A DNA stretch of 64,000 nt from Deinococcus humi. Its GTDB lineage: Bacteria > Deinococcota > Deinococci > Deinococcales > Deinococcaceae. This document shows positions 9,306 to 28,995 of this stretch, piece by piece. The number at the start of each line of letters is the position of its first letter. Within the stretch, counting starts at the first letter, position 1. The translations under genes were made by a program, and so were the position numbers. The notes under the pieces are model-generated. The model was not told the DNA's origin, did no database searches, and saw only the letters and a list, made by a program, of their open reading frames with translations. The DNA lies in the NCBI RefSeq assembly GCF_014201875.1, contig NZ_JACHFL010000001.1, positions 558,001-622,000 of the forward strand, read 5' to 3'.

Positions 9306-9335
9306 AAGAGCACCCGCCTGCAGGCGGGTGCTCTT
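9306..9335. terminator. Bidirectional terminator, perfect 30-bp palindrome
   Basis: AAGAGCACCCGCCTG is followed directly by its exact reverse complement. A-rich and T-rich edges suit both strands. It lies between the convergent S41 peptidase and accC genes. Confidence 0.85.
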
Positions 9336-9364
9336 TCGCTGATGAGACAATCTGAAACCCAGTC

Positions 9365-10702
<1,338 letters not shown>

Positions 10703-10711
10703 AACCTGCCC

Positions 10712-11239
10712 TTACTCGATCAGGAAGAGCGTCTGACCGTATTCCACCGGCTCGGCGTTCTTGACCAGAATCTCGCGGACCACGCCGCCCGTCTCAGCCT
10801 CGATCTCGTTCATCAGCTTCATGGCCTCAATGATGCACAGCACCTGTCCAGCGGCCACGGTGTCGCCCACCTTGACGTAGGGCGCAGCATCCGGGCTGCT
10901 GCTGGCGTAGAAGGTGCCGACGATAGGAGCCTTGACCGGCATACCGCTGGCCGCTGCAGGCGCCGCAGGGGTGCTGACGGCGGCCGCTGGCGCAGCCTGG
11001 GGCGTCTCTGACGCGGGGGTAAGGGCAGAGGTAGGAGCCGGCGCACTCTCGGCGGTCTCAAAGGTGGGTTGCGGCTGGGCCTGGGGGACAGCCGGGGCGC
11101 TGGGCGCGAAAGCCGGGCCGCTCATAGCCTGCGGACCACGCTTGAGATCCAGCGAGAAGCTGCCGGTCTTGAGGCTGAATTCGCGCACATCGGCGGCTTT
11201 GAGGGCATCAAGCATCTGTTTCAGGTCGTCTGGGTTCAT
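10712..11239 (-). CDS. accB: Biotin carboxyl carrier protein of acetyl-CoA carboxylase
   Basis: 175 aa. A short helical N-domain (1-40) is followed by an Ala/Pro-rich linker (about 45-95) and a biotinyl domain with the target lysine in EAMKLMNEIEAE. AAGGAGG lies 4 nt before the ATG. It carries the biotin that AccC carboxylates. The 221 bp between accB and the upstream IclR gene contain no recognised gene. Confidence 0.97.
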   Translation of the reverse strand: MNPDDLKQMLDALKAADVREFSLKTGSFSLDLKRGPQAMSGPAFAPSAPAVPQAQPQPTFETAESAPAPTSALTPASETPQAAPAAAVSTPAAPAAASGMPVKAPIVGTFYASSSPDAAPYVKVGDTVAAGQVLCIIEAMKLMNEIEAETGGVVREILVKNAEPVEYGQTLFLIE

Positions 11240-11460
11240 GGCCCCTCCTTATCGTGCTGGCATCTGGGTGGTGACAGTCGGGTCTGCGGTGATTTGCGCC
11301 GGTTCATCATGACGGGTCAGAGGTTAGGAATGTTTACCGTCCCTAACGCCCGTTTGGCTGCCTGCCGAGTTTAGCGGCTTCCGTCCCCGGATGGGCGGAA
11401 TTTTCAACCCGGTTCAGATTTCCCTGAGTGCCTCAGCGCTGGGCAGTCCTTCATTACGGG

Positions 11461-12165
11461 TCAGTTCAGCCCCTCGGCCTCGCGCACGATGTCCAGCACC
11501 CGCTCGCGGATGGCGCGCTCCTCGCGCAGGTAGCGAGCAGCGCTCATCTGCACACCGATGGCGGCCACCAGTGCGCCCGCGTAGTGGTACGGCACACCCA
11601 ACGTGCATTGACCCGGAATCCATTCCTCGATGCTGTAGGCGTAGCCCAGCCGTCCCACCCGCGCCACTTCGGTGTGCCACTCGTCCAGCGTGGTGATGCT
11701 GCTCTGGGTACAGGTGGAAAACGTCTTGGGCGTGATGTCTGCGTGGGCGTACAGAATCTTGCCGCTGGCCGTGGAGGTGGCGGGCAGGTAAACGTCTAGC
11801 GGCAGATCGATGTCGGCGTCCGGGTGGCGTTCGCGGATCGCCGCAACAACCTCCTCGCCCTCCAGAATGCACAGGAAGGCCACCGAACGCACCTCCAGCG
11901 CCAGCCGGGTGATCAGCGCGCGGGCATCGGGGAACCAGGGCAGAGAAGCGGTGAGTTGCGCGCCCATCTCGGCCAGATGCCACGACAAGCGGTATTTGCC
12001 GACAGGGGTGCGGCGCAGAAAGCCCGCGCCAGTCAGCCCCGCCAGGTACGCGTGGGCCGTGGCGCGGGGCACGCCCAGGTGCGCTGCCAGGGCGCGGACG
12101 CCCCATTCAGGCTGCTCGGCGCTGAAGGCCGACAGGATGTTCGCCGCTTTTTGAAGGGACAGCAC
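11461..12165 (-). CDS. IclR family transcriptional regulator
   Basis: 234 aa. The N-terminal winged helix (about residues 5-65) contains GVRALAAHLGVPRATAHAYLAGL. A C-terminal IclR effector domain has a YSIEEW and GVPYHYAGALVAAIGVQMS pattern. The start is GTG at 12165, supported by TAAGCT ending 6 nt before it, so the message is likely leaderless. Such regulators usually sense a small carbon metabolite. The target is not evident: the nearest genes (accBC, an M42 peptidase) are not typical IclR targets. Confidence 0.9.
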   Translation of the reverse strand: MLSLQKAANILSAFSAEQPEWGVRALAAHLGVPRATAHAYLAGLTGAGFLRRTPVGKYRLSWHLAEMGAQLTASLPWFPDARALITRLALEVRSVAFLCILEGEEVVAAIRERHPDADIDLPLDVYLPATSTASGKILYAHADITPKTFSTCTQSSITTLDEWHTEVARVGRLGYAYSIEEWIPGQCTLGVPYHYAGALVAAIGVQMSAARYLREERAIRERVLDIVREAEGLN

Positions 12166-12171
12166 CCGTCC

Positions 12172-12200
12172 AGCTTACGCGGACAAGGGCCAGAAAGTAA
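12172..12200 (-). promoter_or_regulatory. Promoter for leaderless iclR-type gene
   Basis: Reading on the minus strand: TTACTT (12195-12200), 17 nt, then TAAGCT (12172-12177), then 6 nt to the GTG start. The -35 matches the consensus only partly. Confidence 0.5.
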
Positions 12201-12312
12201 ATCTAGGGCACGGAGCTTGACCCCTCGCTGAGGGTGGCCGTGATGCGCTGCCTGGAGAACCGCGCCACGCGCTGTCCGGACAGGCACGCTCCGGCCCCTC
12301 CTCAACTACGCT

Positions 12313-13344
12313 TCACTTCAGGTAGGTCAGAATCAGCGCCGCCGTGTCGCGCAGGGCGTCGGTGTGCATGCGCTCGTAGGAGTGGCTGGCGTCCACACCG
12401 GGGCCGATCAGCGCCACCGGGTAGTCGCCCCCGGCCCGCCACGCCGCCGTACCGTCCGAGGAATAGAAGGGGTAGAGGTCTACACGCAGATCCAGACCCG
12501 CAGAGGCCGCTGCCGCCCGCAGCCGATTGCCCAGCGCGTGATCGTAGGGACCGCCGCTGTCCGCGACGCACAGGGTGACGCAGTGCTCGCTGCTGGTCTG
12601 GCCCTCGCCCACCGCCGCCATGTCCACAGCGATCAGTTCGTCGGTGTGGGTGGGAATGCCGGTGGCCGCCCCGTGGCCGACCTCCTCATAGGTGGTGACG
12701 TGAAAGGCCACCGTCTTTGAGGGGGGGGTATTAACCAATGCGCGGGTCACGGCCAGGAAGATCGCCACCGCCGCCTTGTTGTCCAGGTGGCGCGATTTGA
12801 TGTACCCGGCGCCCGTGACGCGGGGCCGCGCGTCGAAGCTCACGAAATCGCCCACGCCGACGCCCAGGGCGCGGGTCTCGGCGGCGCTGGTCGTCTGCTC
12901 GTCCAGCCGCACCTCCATCACGGCGGCCTCGCGCTTCAGGTCACGCAGGGCCGCGCCGTGAACGTGGGTGCTCTGGCGGATGTTGACCACCGTACCGGTG
13001 ATGACACGTCCACTCTGGGTATGCACGCGCACGTCCTCGCCCTCCACGGTGGCCCAGTCGTAGCCGCCCAGCATGGACAGCAGCAGGCGGCCACCCGGCT
13101 TGATGCCCTTGACCATCGCGCCCAGGGTGTCGGTGTGGCCACTGAAGGTCACGTGGCCCTCGCCCGTTCCCGGCACCTCCCAGGTCAGGGCGCCCTTGCG
13201 GGTGCGCTGCGGCGTGATGCCCAGTGCCCGGACCTCCTTGTCGATCAGCGCGACGGCGGCGTCCGTGAAGCCGGTGGGGCTGGGGGTGTCCAGCAGGCGC
13301 ACAAGAACATCCAGGGTGTAAGCCAGCTCGAATTCAGGGTTCAT
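12313..13344 (-). CDS. M42 family metallopeptidase (glutamyl-aminopeptidase-like)
   Basis: 343 aa. Di-metal site motifs are visible in order: [40 protein letters not shown] and a C-terminal His in [10 protein letters not shown]. The family consists of cytosolic, often large oligomeric, aminopeptidases. The frame opens with a GTG three codons upstream, but ATG at 13344 is preceded by GTGAGGGG and gives a normal N-terminus. It is divergent from lpdA, 92 bp apart. Confidence 0.9.
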   Translation of the reverse strand: MNPEFELAYTLDVLVRLLDTPSPTGFTDAAVALIDKEVRALGITPQRTRKGALTWEVPGTGEGHVTFSGHTDTLGAMVKGIKPGGRLLLSMLGGYDWATVEGEDVRVHTQSGRVITGTVVNIRQSTHVHGAALRDLKREAAVMEVRLDEQTTSAAETRALGVGVGDFVSFDARPRVTGAGYIKSRHLDNKAAVAIFLAVTRALVNTPPSKTVAFHVTTYEEVGHGAATGIPTHTDELIAVDMAAVGEGQTSSEHCVTLCVADSGGPYDHALGNRLRAAAASAGLDLRVDLYPFYSSDGTAAWRAGGDYPVALIGPGVDASHSYERMHTDALRDTAALILTYLK

Positions 13345-13420
13345 GCCCCTCACTATGGCGGATAGGAATCAACTGTCTCCAGGGCAGGAACGCGCCACCA
13401 TCCGTTTTCGCGGGCGGTGC

Positions 13421-13426
13421 TACGCT
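13421..13426 (+). promoter_or_regulatory. -10 box for lpdA
   Basis: TACGCT ends 10 nt before the lpdA ATG and would give a leader of only a few bases. No clear -35 or ribosome site is seen. Confidence 0.4.
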
Positions 13427-13436
13427 CAGGGGCGAT

Positions 13437-14843
<1,407 letters not shown>

Positions 14844-14900
14844 ATTGAGGGAAGCGTTAAGGGAAGGGGGGTCAGGCCGCGTGGGCTGGCCCCCTTCTCC

Positions 14901-14906
14901 TATGAT
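14901..14906 (+). promoter_or_regulatory. -10 box for leaderless manA
   Basis: TATGAT ends exactly 6 nt before the ATG at 14913. This is the spacing expected if transcription starts at the start codon. A GC-rich hairpin-like stretch (about 14863-14900) sits just upstream and may end lpdA transcription. Confidence 0.55.
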
Positions 14907-14912
14907 GCGGCC

Positions 14913-15857
14913 ATGACTCACAAACTCAGCTCTCCCCTGCCGCTGGAATCCAGACTGGTCGAGCGCGTCTGGGGTGGCACACGGCTGATCCCTGACGGCA
15001 GCAACGACCGCAAGATCGGCGAGGCGTGGGTGGTGGGCGAGGACAACCACGTGTCAGGCGGCCCACATGCCGGGCAGACGCTGGCTGAACTCTCCGCACA
15101 GTTTCCGAAAGAGTTACTGGGGCACCGCGCCACCTCGGGCCGCTTTCCACTGCTGATCAAACTGCTGGACTGCGCCGAGTGGCTGAGCGTACAGGTTCAC
15201 CCGGACGACGCACAGGCCCGTGAACTGGAGGGCGAGGGCTTTCTCGGCAAGACCGAGGCCTGGCACCTTCTGGCCGCTGACGATGGTGCGCAGATCATCG
15301 CGGGCATCCGCGACAACACGTCGCAGGATACCCTGAGCGAGGCGATCCTGGCCGGGAAGGCCATGGACCATGTCGCCTACACGCCTGTTCACGCCGGTGA
15401 CACCTTCATGATTCCTGCGGGCACGGTGCATGCGCTGGGGCCAGGGGTCTTCCTGTACGAGGTTCAGCAGACCAGTGACCTGACCTACCGCATCTACGAC
15501 TGGGATCGCCCTGCCACCGCTGGCCGCGCCCTGCACCTGTCCCAGAGCGCGGCGGTGGCCCGGCCCTGGCCCGCCCCCACCTCTCCCCTGCCACCCGCCG
15601 GGGAGGCCGTACAGGAACTGACCCGTTGTGACTATTTTGTGCTGGAGCGGTTGACCAACCGGGCCAGCACCCTGACGGGTGACACTGCTGGGCAGACCTT
15701 CCACGTCCTGACCGTGACTGAAGGCGAGGCTCGGGTGGAAGTGAACGGTGAACAACACACGCTGGGCCAGTTCGAGTCTCTGTTACTGCCCGCCGCCGTC
15801 GGGGCCTACCGCCTCTCGGGCAGTTTTGAGATGTTGCGCTCCAGCCTCCCGGAGTGA
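14913..15857 (+). CDS. manA: Mannose-6-phosphate isomerase, class I
   Basis: 314 aa. The zinc-site motifs of type I phosphomannose isomerase are visible: [17 protein letters not shown] and [20 protein letters not shown]. It interconverts fructose-6-P and mannose-6-P for mannose-containing polymers. A phosphohexomutase gene lies opposite and downstream, consistent with sugar-nucleotide supply. The short form without the large helical insert is usual in bacteria. Confidence 0.95.
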   Translation: MTHKLSSPLPLESRLVERVWGGTRLIPDGSNDRKIGEAWVVGEDNHVSGGPHAGQTLAELSAQFPKELLGHRATSGRFPLLIKLLDCAEWLSVQVHPDDAQARELEGEGFLGKTEAWHLLAADDGAQIIAGIRDNTSQDTLSEAILAGKAMDHVAYTPVHAGDTFMIPAGTVHALGPGVFLYEVQQTSDLTYRIYDWDRPATAGRALHLSQSAAVARPWPAPTSPLPPAGEAVQELTRCDYFVLERLTNRASTLTGDTAGQTFHVLTVTEGEARVEVNGEQHTLGQFESLLLPAAVGAYRLSGSFEMLRSSLPE

Positions 15858-16137
15858 GATGAGGTTGTGCACACCTCAGCTTTCGAGGTAGACCGCGATG
15901 GAGCCGTGTATGACCATGTTCTCCCTGAAGGTATCCTCGATTTTTCCTCGCTGTCCCTCATGCGAGTGAGCGGGTTCCAGCCCTCATCACGCTGGAAGTC
16001 AGCCAGATCTGAGGCCTTTGAGGCGGCAGAACCTTTCCTATTCACGCCTGCGTAACGTGGCCGCCTCTACACAGATAGAGGCGGCGCCGTCAACACGCGG
16101 GTCAGGCAGTGGGATCCCAACACCGTGAGGTGACGCC
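15858..16137. other. 280-bp intergenic region between convergent genes
   Basis: It holds only a hairpin (16060-16085) and two short opposed open frames (15867-16055 plus, 15806-16045 minus). Neither frame has a ribosome site or recognisable motif, so neither is called a gene. Confidence 0.5.
16060..16085. terminator. Hairpin between manA and phosphohexomutase
   Basis: GCCGCCTCTA, a 6-nt loop, then TAGAGGCGGC: a perfect 10-bp stem between convergent genes. There is no T-run, so it may be a terminator without a U-tract. Confidence 0.55.
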
Positions 16138-17571
16138 TCAGCCGGGCCGATGTTCCGGATCATGGCGATAGACCCGCTGGGTGGCCTCGTCCAGAATGGC
16201 GCGTAGATCGTCCTCGCTCTGGGCTTCCACATAGACGCGCACCACTGGCTCGGTACCGGACGCACGGAACATGGCCGATGCACCGCCCGAGAGGCTCAGC
16301 TTCACGCCGTCGCGGGTATTGACACCTTCCACCACCCGGCCCGCCACCTCCACAAAGGTCTGGGCATCGGCCAGTAGCGCGGCCTTGTCGAAGCGGTCAC
16401 TCAGGTGCAGGTCAGCGCGGTCGTAGTGGTGCTGGAAGCCGACCTCGGCCTCGATGTCGGCGAACAGTTCGGGCAGACTTTTTCCGCTGGCCGCCATCGC
16501 CTCGATCATCAGCAGGCTGTTCAGCAGGCCGTCGCGCTCCGGAATGTGCCCACGTGAGGACAGCCCACCGGACTCCTCGCCGCCGATCAGTACGGCCCTG
16601 TCCTCGTCGGCTTGCCCTTCGAGAAAGGCGTCGGTGATGTACTTGAAGCCCACCGGCGTCTCCAGCACTTCCAGCCCCAGCTTCCCGGCCAGCAACTCGA
16701 TCACCCGGCTGCCCGACACCGTCTTGACCACTCGCCCGCGCAGGCCACGCACGCGGTAAAGGTGAGCGGTCAACACGGCGAAGATCTGGTGGCTGTTGAA
16801 GAACCCGCCACCCGCCGTGACCGCTCCCACCCGGTCCGCATCACCGTCAGTCACCACGCCCAGCGTCTGCCCAGTTTCACCGGCCAGCAGGGCCATCAGG
16901 TCGCCCAGACTGGGCGGAACGGGTTCGGGGTTGACGCCGTGGAACAGGGGATCGGGCCGCCCATGCAACTCGCTCAGCTCGAGCTGGAGCCCGGCATGGG
17001 CGGCGTAGCCGGTCAGCCAGCCGCATCCTGCGCCGCCCATCGGATCGTGAATGACACGGCCCCGGTAGGCACGCAGCATCTCCAGATCGAGTTGGCGGTC
17101 CAGCTGCTCGTAATACGCCTGCTGGATGTCCAGCGGCTGGACCGTGCCGCGCGGCCCGTTGTAGGGCTCGGGCGCGTCCAGGGCTGCCTCCACCTGGGCC
17201 ACCAGGGCTGGGGTGGCGCTGCCGCCATAGTGGCCTTTGAGTTTGTAGCCGCTGTACTGGGGAGGGTTGTGACTGGCCGTGACCATCACGCCGCCCGCCG
17301 CGCCGTGATGGAGCACCGCAAAGGATAGCGCTGGGGTGGGCAGGTACTCGGTGGCCAGCCACACGTTCAGCCCGGCTTCGGCCATCGTGTCGGCCACCAC
17401 CTGGGCGAAGCCAGCCCCCTGAAAGCGGGTGTCGTGGCCCACCACCACCGATGTGCCGCCCCCCTGGCGCAGCGCCTGGGCATGTGCGCGGGCCACCCGC
17501 CGCACGTTCGCGTAGGTGAATTCCTCGGCGATAATGTCGCGCCAGCCGTCTGTTCCGAATTTGATGGGCAT
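16138..17571 (-). CDS. Phosphoglucomutase / phosphomannomutase family protein
   Basis: 477 aa. The N-terminal [18 protein letters not shown] is the family start. The phosphoserine loop is [13 protein letters not shown], the metal loop DGDADRVG, the sugar loop GGEESGG, and the C-terminal phosphate site [12 protein letters not shown]. It moves phosphate between C1 and C6 of hexose phosphates. Whether glucose, mannose or glucosamine is preferred cannot be told from sequence alone. The open frame runs 52 codons further upstream over the tRNA-Glu promoter; the start at 17571 has GGCGGAG before it. Confidence 0.92.
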   Translation of the reverse strand: MPIKFGTDGWRDIIAEEFTYANVRRVARAHAQALRQGGGTSVVVGHDTRFQGAGFAQVVADTMAEAGLNVWLATEYLPTPALSFAVLHHGAAGGVMVTASHNPPQYSGYKLKGHYGGSATPALVAQVEAALDAPEPYNGPRGTVQPLDIQQAYYEQLDRQLDLEMLRAYRGRVIHDPMGGAGCGWLTGYAAHAGLQLELSELHGRPDPLFHGVNPEPVPPSLGDLMALLAGETGQTLGVVTDGDADRVGAVTAGGGFFNSHQIFAVLTAHLYRVRGLRGRVVKTVSGSRVIELLAGKLGLEVLETPVGFKYITDAFLEGQADEDRAVLIGGEESGGLSSRGHIPERDGLLNSLLMIEAMAASGKSLPELFADIEAEVGFQHHYDRADLHLSDRFDKAALLADAQTFVEVAGRVVEGVNTRDGVKLSLSGGASAMFRASGTEPVVRVYVEAQSEDDLRAILDEATQRVYRHDPEHRPG

Positions 17572-17655
17572 GCAGAAGTCTCCGCCCGACAGCGTATCAG
17601 GACGGGCCTGACAGGATTCAGGCAGCGGCAGCGTCTGAAGGCGGCGCTGGCCCCA

Positions 17656-17684
17656 TTGACGTATCACCTGGGCTGGGCTATGAT
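17656..17684 (+). promoter_or_regulatory. Sigma-70 promoter for tRNA-Glu
   Basis: TTGACG (17656-17661), a 17-nt spacer, then TATGAT (17679-17684). Transcription would start near 17691, giving a leader of about 64 nt before the tRNA. Confidence 0.85.
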
Positions 17685-17749
17685 TCTCGCCGTGCTGAAA
17701 AGCACCCCTTGAAAGGGCGGCGGACACACTGAAAAAAGTGAATGCTGAG

Positions 17750-17829
<80 letters not shown>

Positions 17830-17836
17830 ACTCAAG

Positions 17837-17859
17837 CCTCCGCCTCGGCGGGGGTTTTT
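17837..17859 (+). terminator. Terminator after tRNA-Glu
   Basis: The stem CCTCCGC/GCGGGGG with loop CTCG is followed by TTTTT. Confidence 0.85.
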
Positions 17860-17916
17860 GCGTTGTGTGGTGCGCGCCTAGTATGGCGGTTACACCTTGT
17901 AGGTCTCTAAGGCGCA

Positions 17917-17945
17917 TTGACACCCCGCCGCCCCCTTGCTACAGT
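17917..17945 (+). promoter_or_regulatory. Sigma-70 promoter for tRNA-Ile
   Basis: TTGACA (17917-17922), a 17-nt spacer, then TACAGT (17940-17945), starting about 40 nt before the tRNA. Confidence 0.85.
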
Positions 17946-17989
17946 GACTGCCGCCTGTCCGGTCACGGACGTGCGAAAGCAAGTGGTGC

Positions 17990-18066
<77 letters not shown>

Positions 18067-18076
18067 AAGAATAGAG

Positions 18077-18100
18077 AACCCCGTCTAATACGGGGTTTTT
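18077..18100 (+). terminator. Terminator after tRNA-Ile
   Basis: AACCCCGT, loop CTAAT, ACGGGGTT, followed by further T residues. A strong rho-independent terminator. Confidence 0.9.
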
Positions 18101-18173
18101 CGTTTTAGGAGTTCAGCGCGAACCCTGGAAAACGTCTGCGAAGTGACCTGAGCATGGGTCATATACACGGCAG

Positions 18174-18204
18174 AAGAGGCTGTGAGGATTCCCTCACGCC
18201 TCTT
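18174..18204. terminator. Hairpin downstream of gltD
   Basis: AAGAGGC-(T)-GTGAGG, loop ATTC, CCTCAC-GCCTCTT: a 13-bp stem with one bulge. It lies beyond the gltD stop codon and probably ends the gltBD transcript. Confidence 0.65.
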
Positions 18205-18220
18205 TCTCCTTCCCCAGGAC

Positions 18221-19687
18221 TTATCTGGGCAAAACGCTCGTGCCCATTAAATACTGATCCATCGCCCGCGCCGCTTGCCGTCCCTCACGAATGGCCCAGA
18301 CCACCAGACTCTGCCCGCGCCGCATATCGCCCGCCGCGAAGACGCTGGGCAGGTTGGTCAAATAACCGCCCTCCTCCTCTGTTCCAGCCAGGGCATTGCC
18401 ACGTGTGTCCTTGTCGACGCCAAACGCCTCGATCACGCTGCCCACCGGGCTGACAAAACCCATCGCCAGGAGCACCAGATCGGCCTTGTGGATTTCCTCG
18501 CTGCCCTCGATTTCCTGTAATTTGCCGTCCACCAGCTCAATGCGAACGGTCTTGACCCCGGTGAGCTTGCCTCCCTTGCCCACAAACTCTTTGGTGGCAA
18601 TGGCAAATTCGCGGGTCACCCCTTCCTCGTGGCTGGAGCTGGTGCGGAGTTTGAGGGGCCAGTACGGCCAAACCAGCGGCTTGTTCTCGTGCTCGGGCGG
18701 CTGGGGCATCACCTCGAACTGGGTCACGCTCACCGCGCCGTGGCGGTTGCTGGTGCCGACGCAATCGCTGCCGGTGTCGCCGCCGCCGATCACGACGACA
18801 TGCTTACCGTCGGCGCGCAATTGCTTTTTCAGTTTGTCGCCCGCATTCACGCGGTTCTGTCCCGGCAGGAACTCCATCGCGAAATGCACGCCGTCCAGTT
18901 CGCGCCCCGGCACTGGCAGGTCACGGGGCTGTTCCGCACCGCCGCACAGCAGCACGGCGTCGAATTCGGCGCGCAACTCGTCTGGGGTCACGGTGGATTT
19001 GGCAAGGTTGGTGACGCTGCTTTGCTTGTCCCACGCACCCACCAGCACGCCCGTTCTGAAGGTCACGCCCTCGGCTTCCATCTGCTGGACTCGGCGGTCA
19101 ATATGGTGCTTTTCCATCTTGAAATCGGGGATACCGTAGCGCAGCAGGCCACCCACGCGGTCATTTTTCTCGAAGACCGTTACAGCGTGTCCGGCGCGGG
19201 CGAGTTGCTGCGCCGCTGCTAGCCCCGCCGGGCCGCTGCCGATCACGGCCACTGTCTTGCCGGTCCTGACCTGTGGCGGCTGCGGCCTGACCCAGCCCTC
19301 CTGCCACGCGCGCTCGATAATTGCCAGCTCAATGGACTTGATGCCCACCGGATCGTCGTTGATGTTCAGCGTACAGGCGGCCTCGCACGGCGCGGGGCAG
19401 ATGCGGCCCGTGAACTCGGGAAAGTTATTCGTGCTGTGCAACGTCTCGATGGCCGAGAGCCAGTCGTTCTCGTACACCAGATTGTTGAAATCGGGAATGA
19501 TGTTGCCCACCGGGCAGCCGTTGTTGCAAAACGGAATGCCGCAGTCCATGCAGCGTACCGCCTGTTTCTGGGCCAGCTCATTTGCCAGCGGCAGCACGAA
19601 TTCGGCGTAATTCTTGAGGCGCACGTCGACAGGCTGATACTTCTCCTTGACGCGGGGTTGTTCCAGGAAGCCGGTGATTTTGCTCAT
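18221..19687 (-). CDS. gltD: Glutamate synthase small subunit
   Basis: 488 aa. The N-terminal ferredoxin-like part has [18 protein letters not shown] (4Fe-4S ligands). An FAD site [16 protein letters not shown] lies at about 150, an NADPH site [14 protein letters not shown] at about 300, and a C-terminal FAD contact is [13 protein letters not shown]. It passes electrons from NADPH to GltB. It lies 79 bp after gltB in the same direction. Confidence 0.97.
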   Translation of the reverse strand: MSKITGFLEQPRVKEKYQPVDVRLKNYAEFVLPLANELAQKQAVRCMDCGIPFCNNGCPVGNIIPDFNNLVYENDWLSAIETLHSTNNFPEFTGRICPAPCEAACTLNINDDPVGIKSIELAIIERAWQEGWVRPQPPQVRTGKTVAVIGSGPAGLAAAQQLARAGHAVTVFEKNDRVGGLLRYGIPDFKMEKHHIDRRVQQMEAEGVTFRTGVLVGAWDKQSSVTNLAKSTVTPDELRAEFDAVLLCGGAEQPRDLPVPGRELDGVHFAMEFLPGQNRVNAGDKLKKQLRADGKHVVVIGGGDTGSDCVGTSNRHGAVSVTQFEVMPQPPEHENKPLVWPYWPLKLRTSSSHEEGVTREFAIATKEFVGKGGKLTGVKTVRIELVDGKLQEIEGSEEIHKADLVLLAMGFVSPVGSVIEAFGVDKDTRGNALAGTEEEGGYLTNLPSVFAAGDMRRGQSLVVWAIREGRQAARAMDQYLMGTSVLPR

Positions 19688-19766
19688 ATGCCCTCCGGGC
19701 GGGTTGTGGGCTGTGGGTTGTTGGGGTGGCAGAAGAGAGGGGCACCAGAACTGCCCACTGGCGCTC

Positions 19767-24602
<4,836 letters not shown>

Positions 24603-24935
24603 AGGCACGCTCCTGTCTGGTAATGACAGGCCCGCCCGGCGTGGGCGAGCCTTCATGGAATCACCATACAGTGGGGTGCATTTTCATGCAGGACGTTGTT
24701 TATAACGCCTCTAGACCACTCGGGGCCTGTCAAATGCCAGGCAGTTCTCAGTCACGGTCTTCTTTTTAGAAAGGTGGTAGACGAGGGTCCGACAGCCGGC
24801 GGTTCCGGAGCGAGAACCCAGCCTGCCAGGACTGATACCGTTATGGCGCACAGGAGAAATGTCCATTGATGGCAGTGGAAACCCGTCAGGCAGCCCACCG
24901 TAGGACCGCAAACTGGCCTGGGCCGTCGTCCAGAC
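24603..24935. other. 333-bp region upstream of gltB, no gene seen
   Basis: It lies between the lipoprotein gene's 3' end and gltB, both on the minus strand. On the minus strand TTGACA (24728-24733) and TATAAA (24699-24704) occur but are 23 nt apart, too far for a standard promoter. A minus open frame (24711-24911) has no ribosome site or motif. Confidence 0.5.
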
Positions 24936-26012
24936 TCAGTCCGCTGTGGACGGGGGCAATAGCCAGATTACCGCGCGGGCGTCGCTCAACCCACCGAGCA
25001 GCACGCGGGGAGTGAAGTTGCCCGATTGTAGCCCCAGGGCCGTGTTGTAGCGCGTCAGGGTGCTGGCGGTCAGGGTGTACAGATTGCCGTCAGGGGCCAG
25101 GGTCAGGTCGCGTAGGTCACTTACAGACGCGACGGTGGAGGCCGTGCGGCTGGTGTTGCCGTCCCAGACCAGCAGCGGCTGGGCGTTCTGGTTGCTCAGA
25201 ACGTCGCTGCGCCACGCGGCCAGCAGGTTCTGACTGCCCGCACTGCCGCTCCACAGGCGATCAAAACGCCGCGCACCGAAAGCGGCCAGGGCCACGCCGT
25301 CGGGAACGCCCGTCTGCCCCACCTTCTGCACTCCGGTATCGGTGGCGGCCAGGATGTCCTGGTTGTAGGCCACCAGATCGCGGATGGCCGGCGCGGGCAA
25401 CGGGTCACTGACCTCGGCCACGCTGTCGCCTGAATTCCTCGGGGCGACGCGCAGGATCTCGCTGCCGCCGCCCACGCGCGGGCGGGCCACCAGCCCCACA
25501 TCGCCCAGCACGGCCAGCCGGACCGGCGGCACATCCGGTCCCGGACTGGGCGGCAGGTAAGCCCGCAGCGGCGCAGTCCAGATCAGGGAGCCGCTGGCGT
25601 TGTACAGCGCCAGTTGCTGTGGCCCGTTGGGGCACTGGCTCAGGGTCAGCAGGCGATCCCGCCCGGCGTTGCTGACGGTCTGGACCAGACAGATCGGTGT
25701 AAAGGGCAAGGGCGCGAAGGGCTGGATGTCGGCCAGATCGCTGTCGCGGCTCTGGATCCCGGTTTGCAGGGTCAGGGCCAGACGCTGGCCGCTGGACAGG
25801 GAATTGAGGGTCACGCCGCCCGTCACCGCCTCGGACTTGTTGGCATCGACGGGCGCGGCACTGCTGTCGGCATTGGGGGTCACGGTCCGCAGCGTCGCGC
25901 CGCCGTCGGTGAGCAGAGCCACCCGCAGAGCCACCTGGGGTTCCTCGGTGCCGGTGCAGGCCACCAGTAGAGCGGGCATCAGAAACAGGGCGGACAGGCG
26001 GTGGGATTTCAT
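24936..26012 (-). CDS. Exported lipoprotein, possibly beta-propeller; unknown function
   Basis: 358 aa. A signal peptide with lipobox LLVAC places the mature N-terminus at Cys19. The rest is rich in short beta-like repeats, such as LAPDGNLYTLTASTLTRY and YNQDILAATDTGVQKV, suggesting a propeller-like fold. No catalytic motif is recognised. AAGGAGG lies just before the ATG. It follows the LptD-like gene by 104 bp and may belong to the same envelope operon. Confidence 0.8.
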   Translation of the reverse strand: MKSHRLSALFLMPALLVACTGTEEPQVALRVALLTDGGATLRTVTPNADSSAAPVDANKSEAVTGGVTLNSLSSGQRLALTLQTGIQSRDSDLADIQPFAPLPFTPICLVQTVSNAGRDRLLTLSQCPNGPQQLALYNASGSLIWTAPLRAYLPPSPGPDVPPVRLAVLGDVGLVARPRVGGGSEILRVAPRNSGDSVAEVSDPLPAPAIRDLVAYNQDILAATDTGVQKVGQTGVPDGVALAAFGARRFDRLWSGSAGSQNLLAAWRSDVLSNQNAQPLLVWDGNTSRTASTVASVSDLRDLTLAPDGNLYTLTASTLTRYNTALGLQSGNFTPRVLLGGLSDARAVIWLLPPSTAD

Positions 26013-26116
26013 GGGCCTCCTTGGGCAGGTATCAGGGATTCAACGGAAAGTGAAGATGGCCTGGGCGCTGTCATACTGCGCGCCTTACAAAAATGCGGAA
26101 AGCCACCGCTCCCATC

Positions 26117-28981
<2,865 letters not shown>

Positions 28982-28995
28982 CCGGCTCCCGAAAC

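Noticed and set aside
14863..14900. GC-rich hairpin between lpdA and manA as a terminator
   Set aside because: The stem is imperfect and there is no T-run; the manA -10 follows immediately, so it is not listed as its own feature.
15867..16055. 62-residue open frame in the manA downstream gap
   Set aside because: No ribosome site, no homology recognised, and an overlapping frame on the other strand is equally open.
24699..24733. TTGACA and TATAAA upstream of gltB as a promoter
   Set aside because: The spacer is 23 nt, too long for a standard sigma-70 promoter; kept only as a note on the region.
24711..24911. 66-residue minus-strand open frame upstream of gltB
   Set aside because: No ribosome site or signal; composition is like non-coding DNA.
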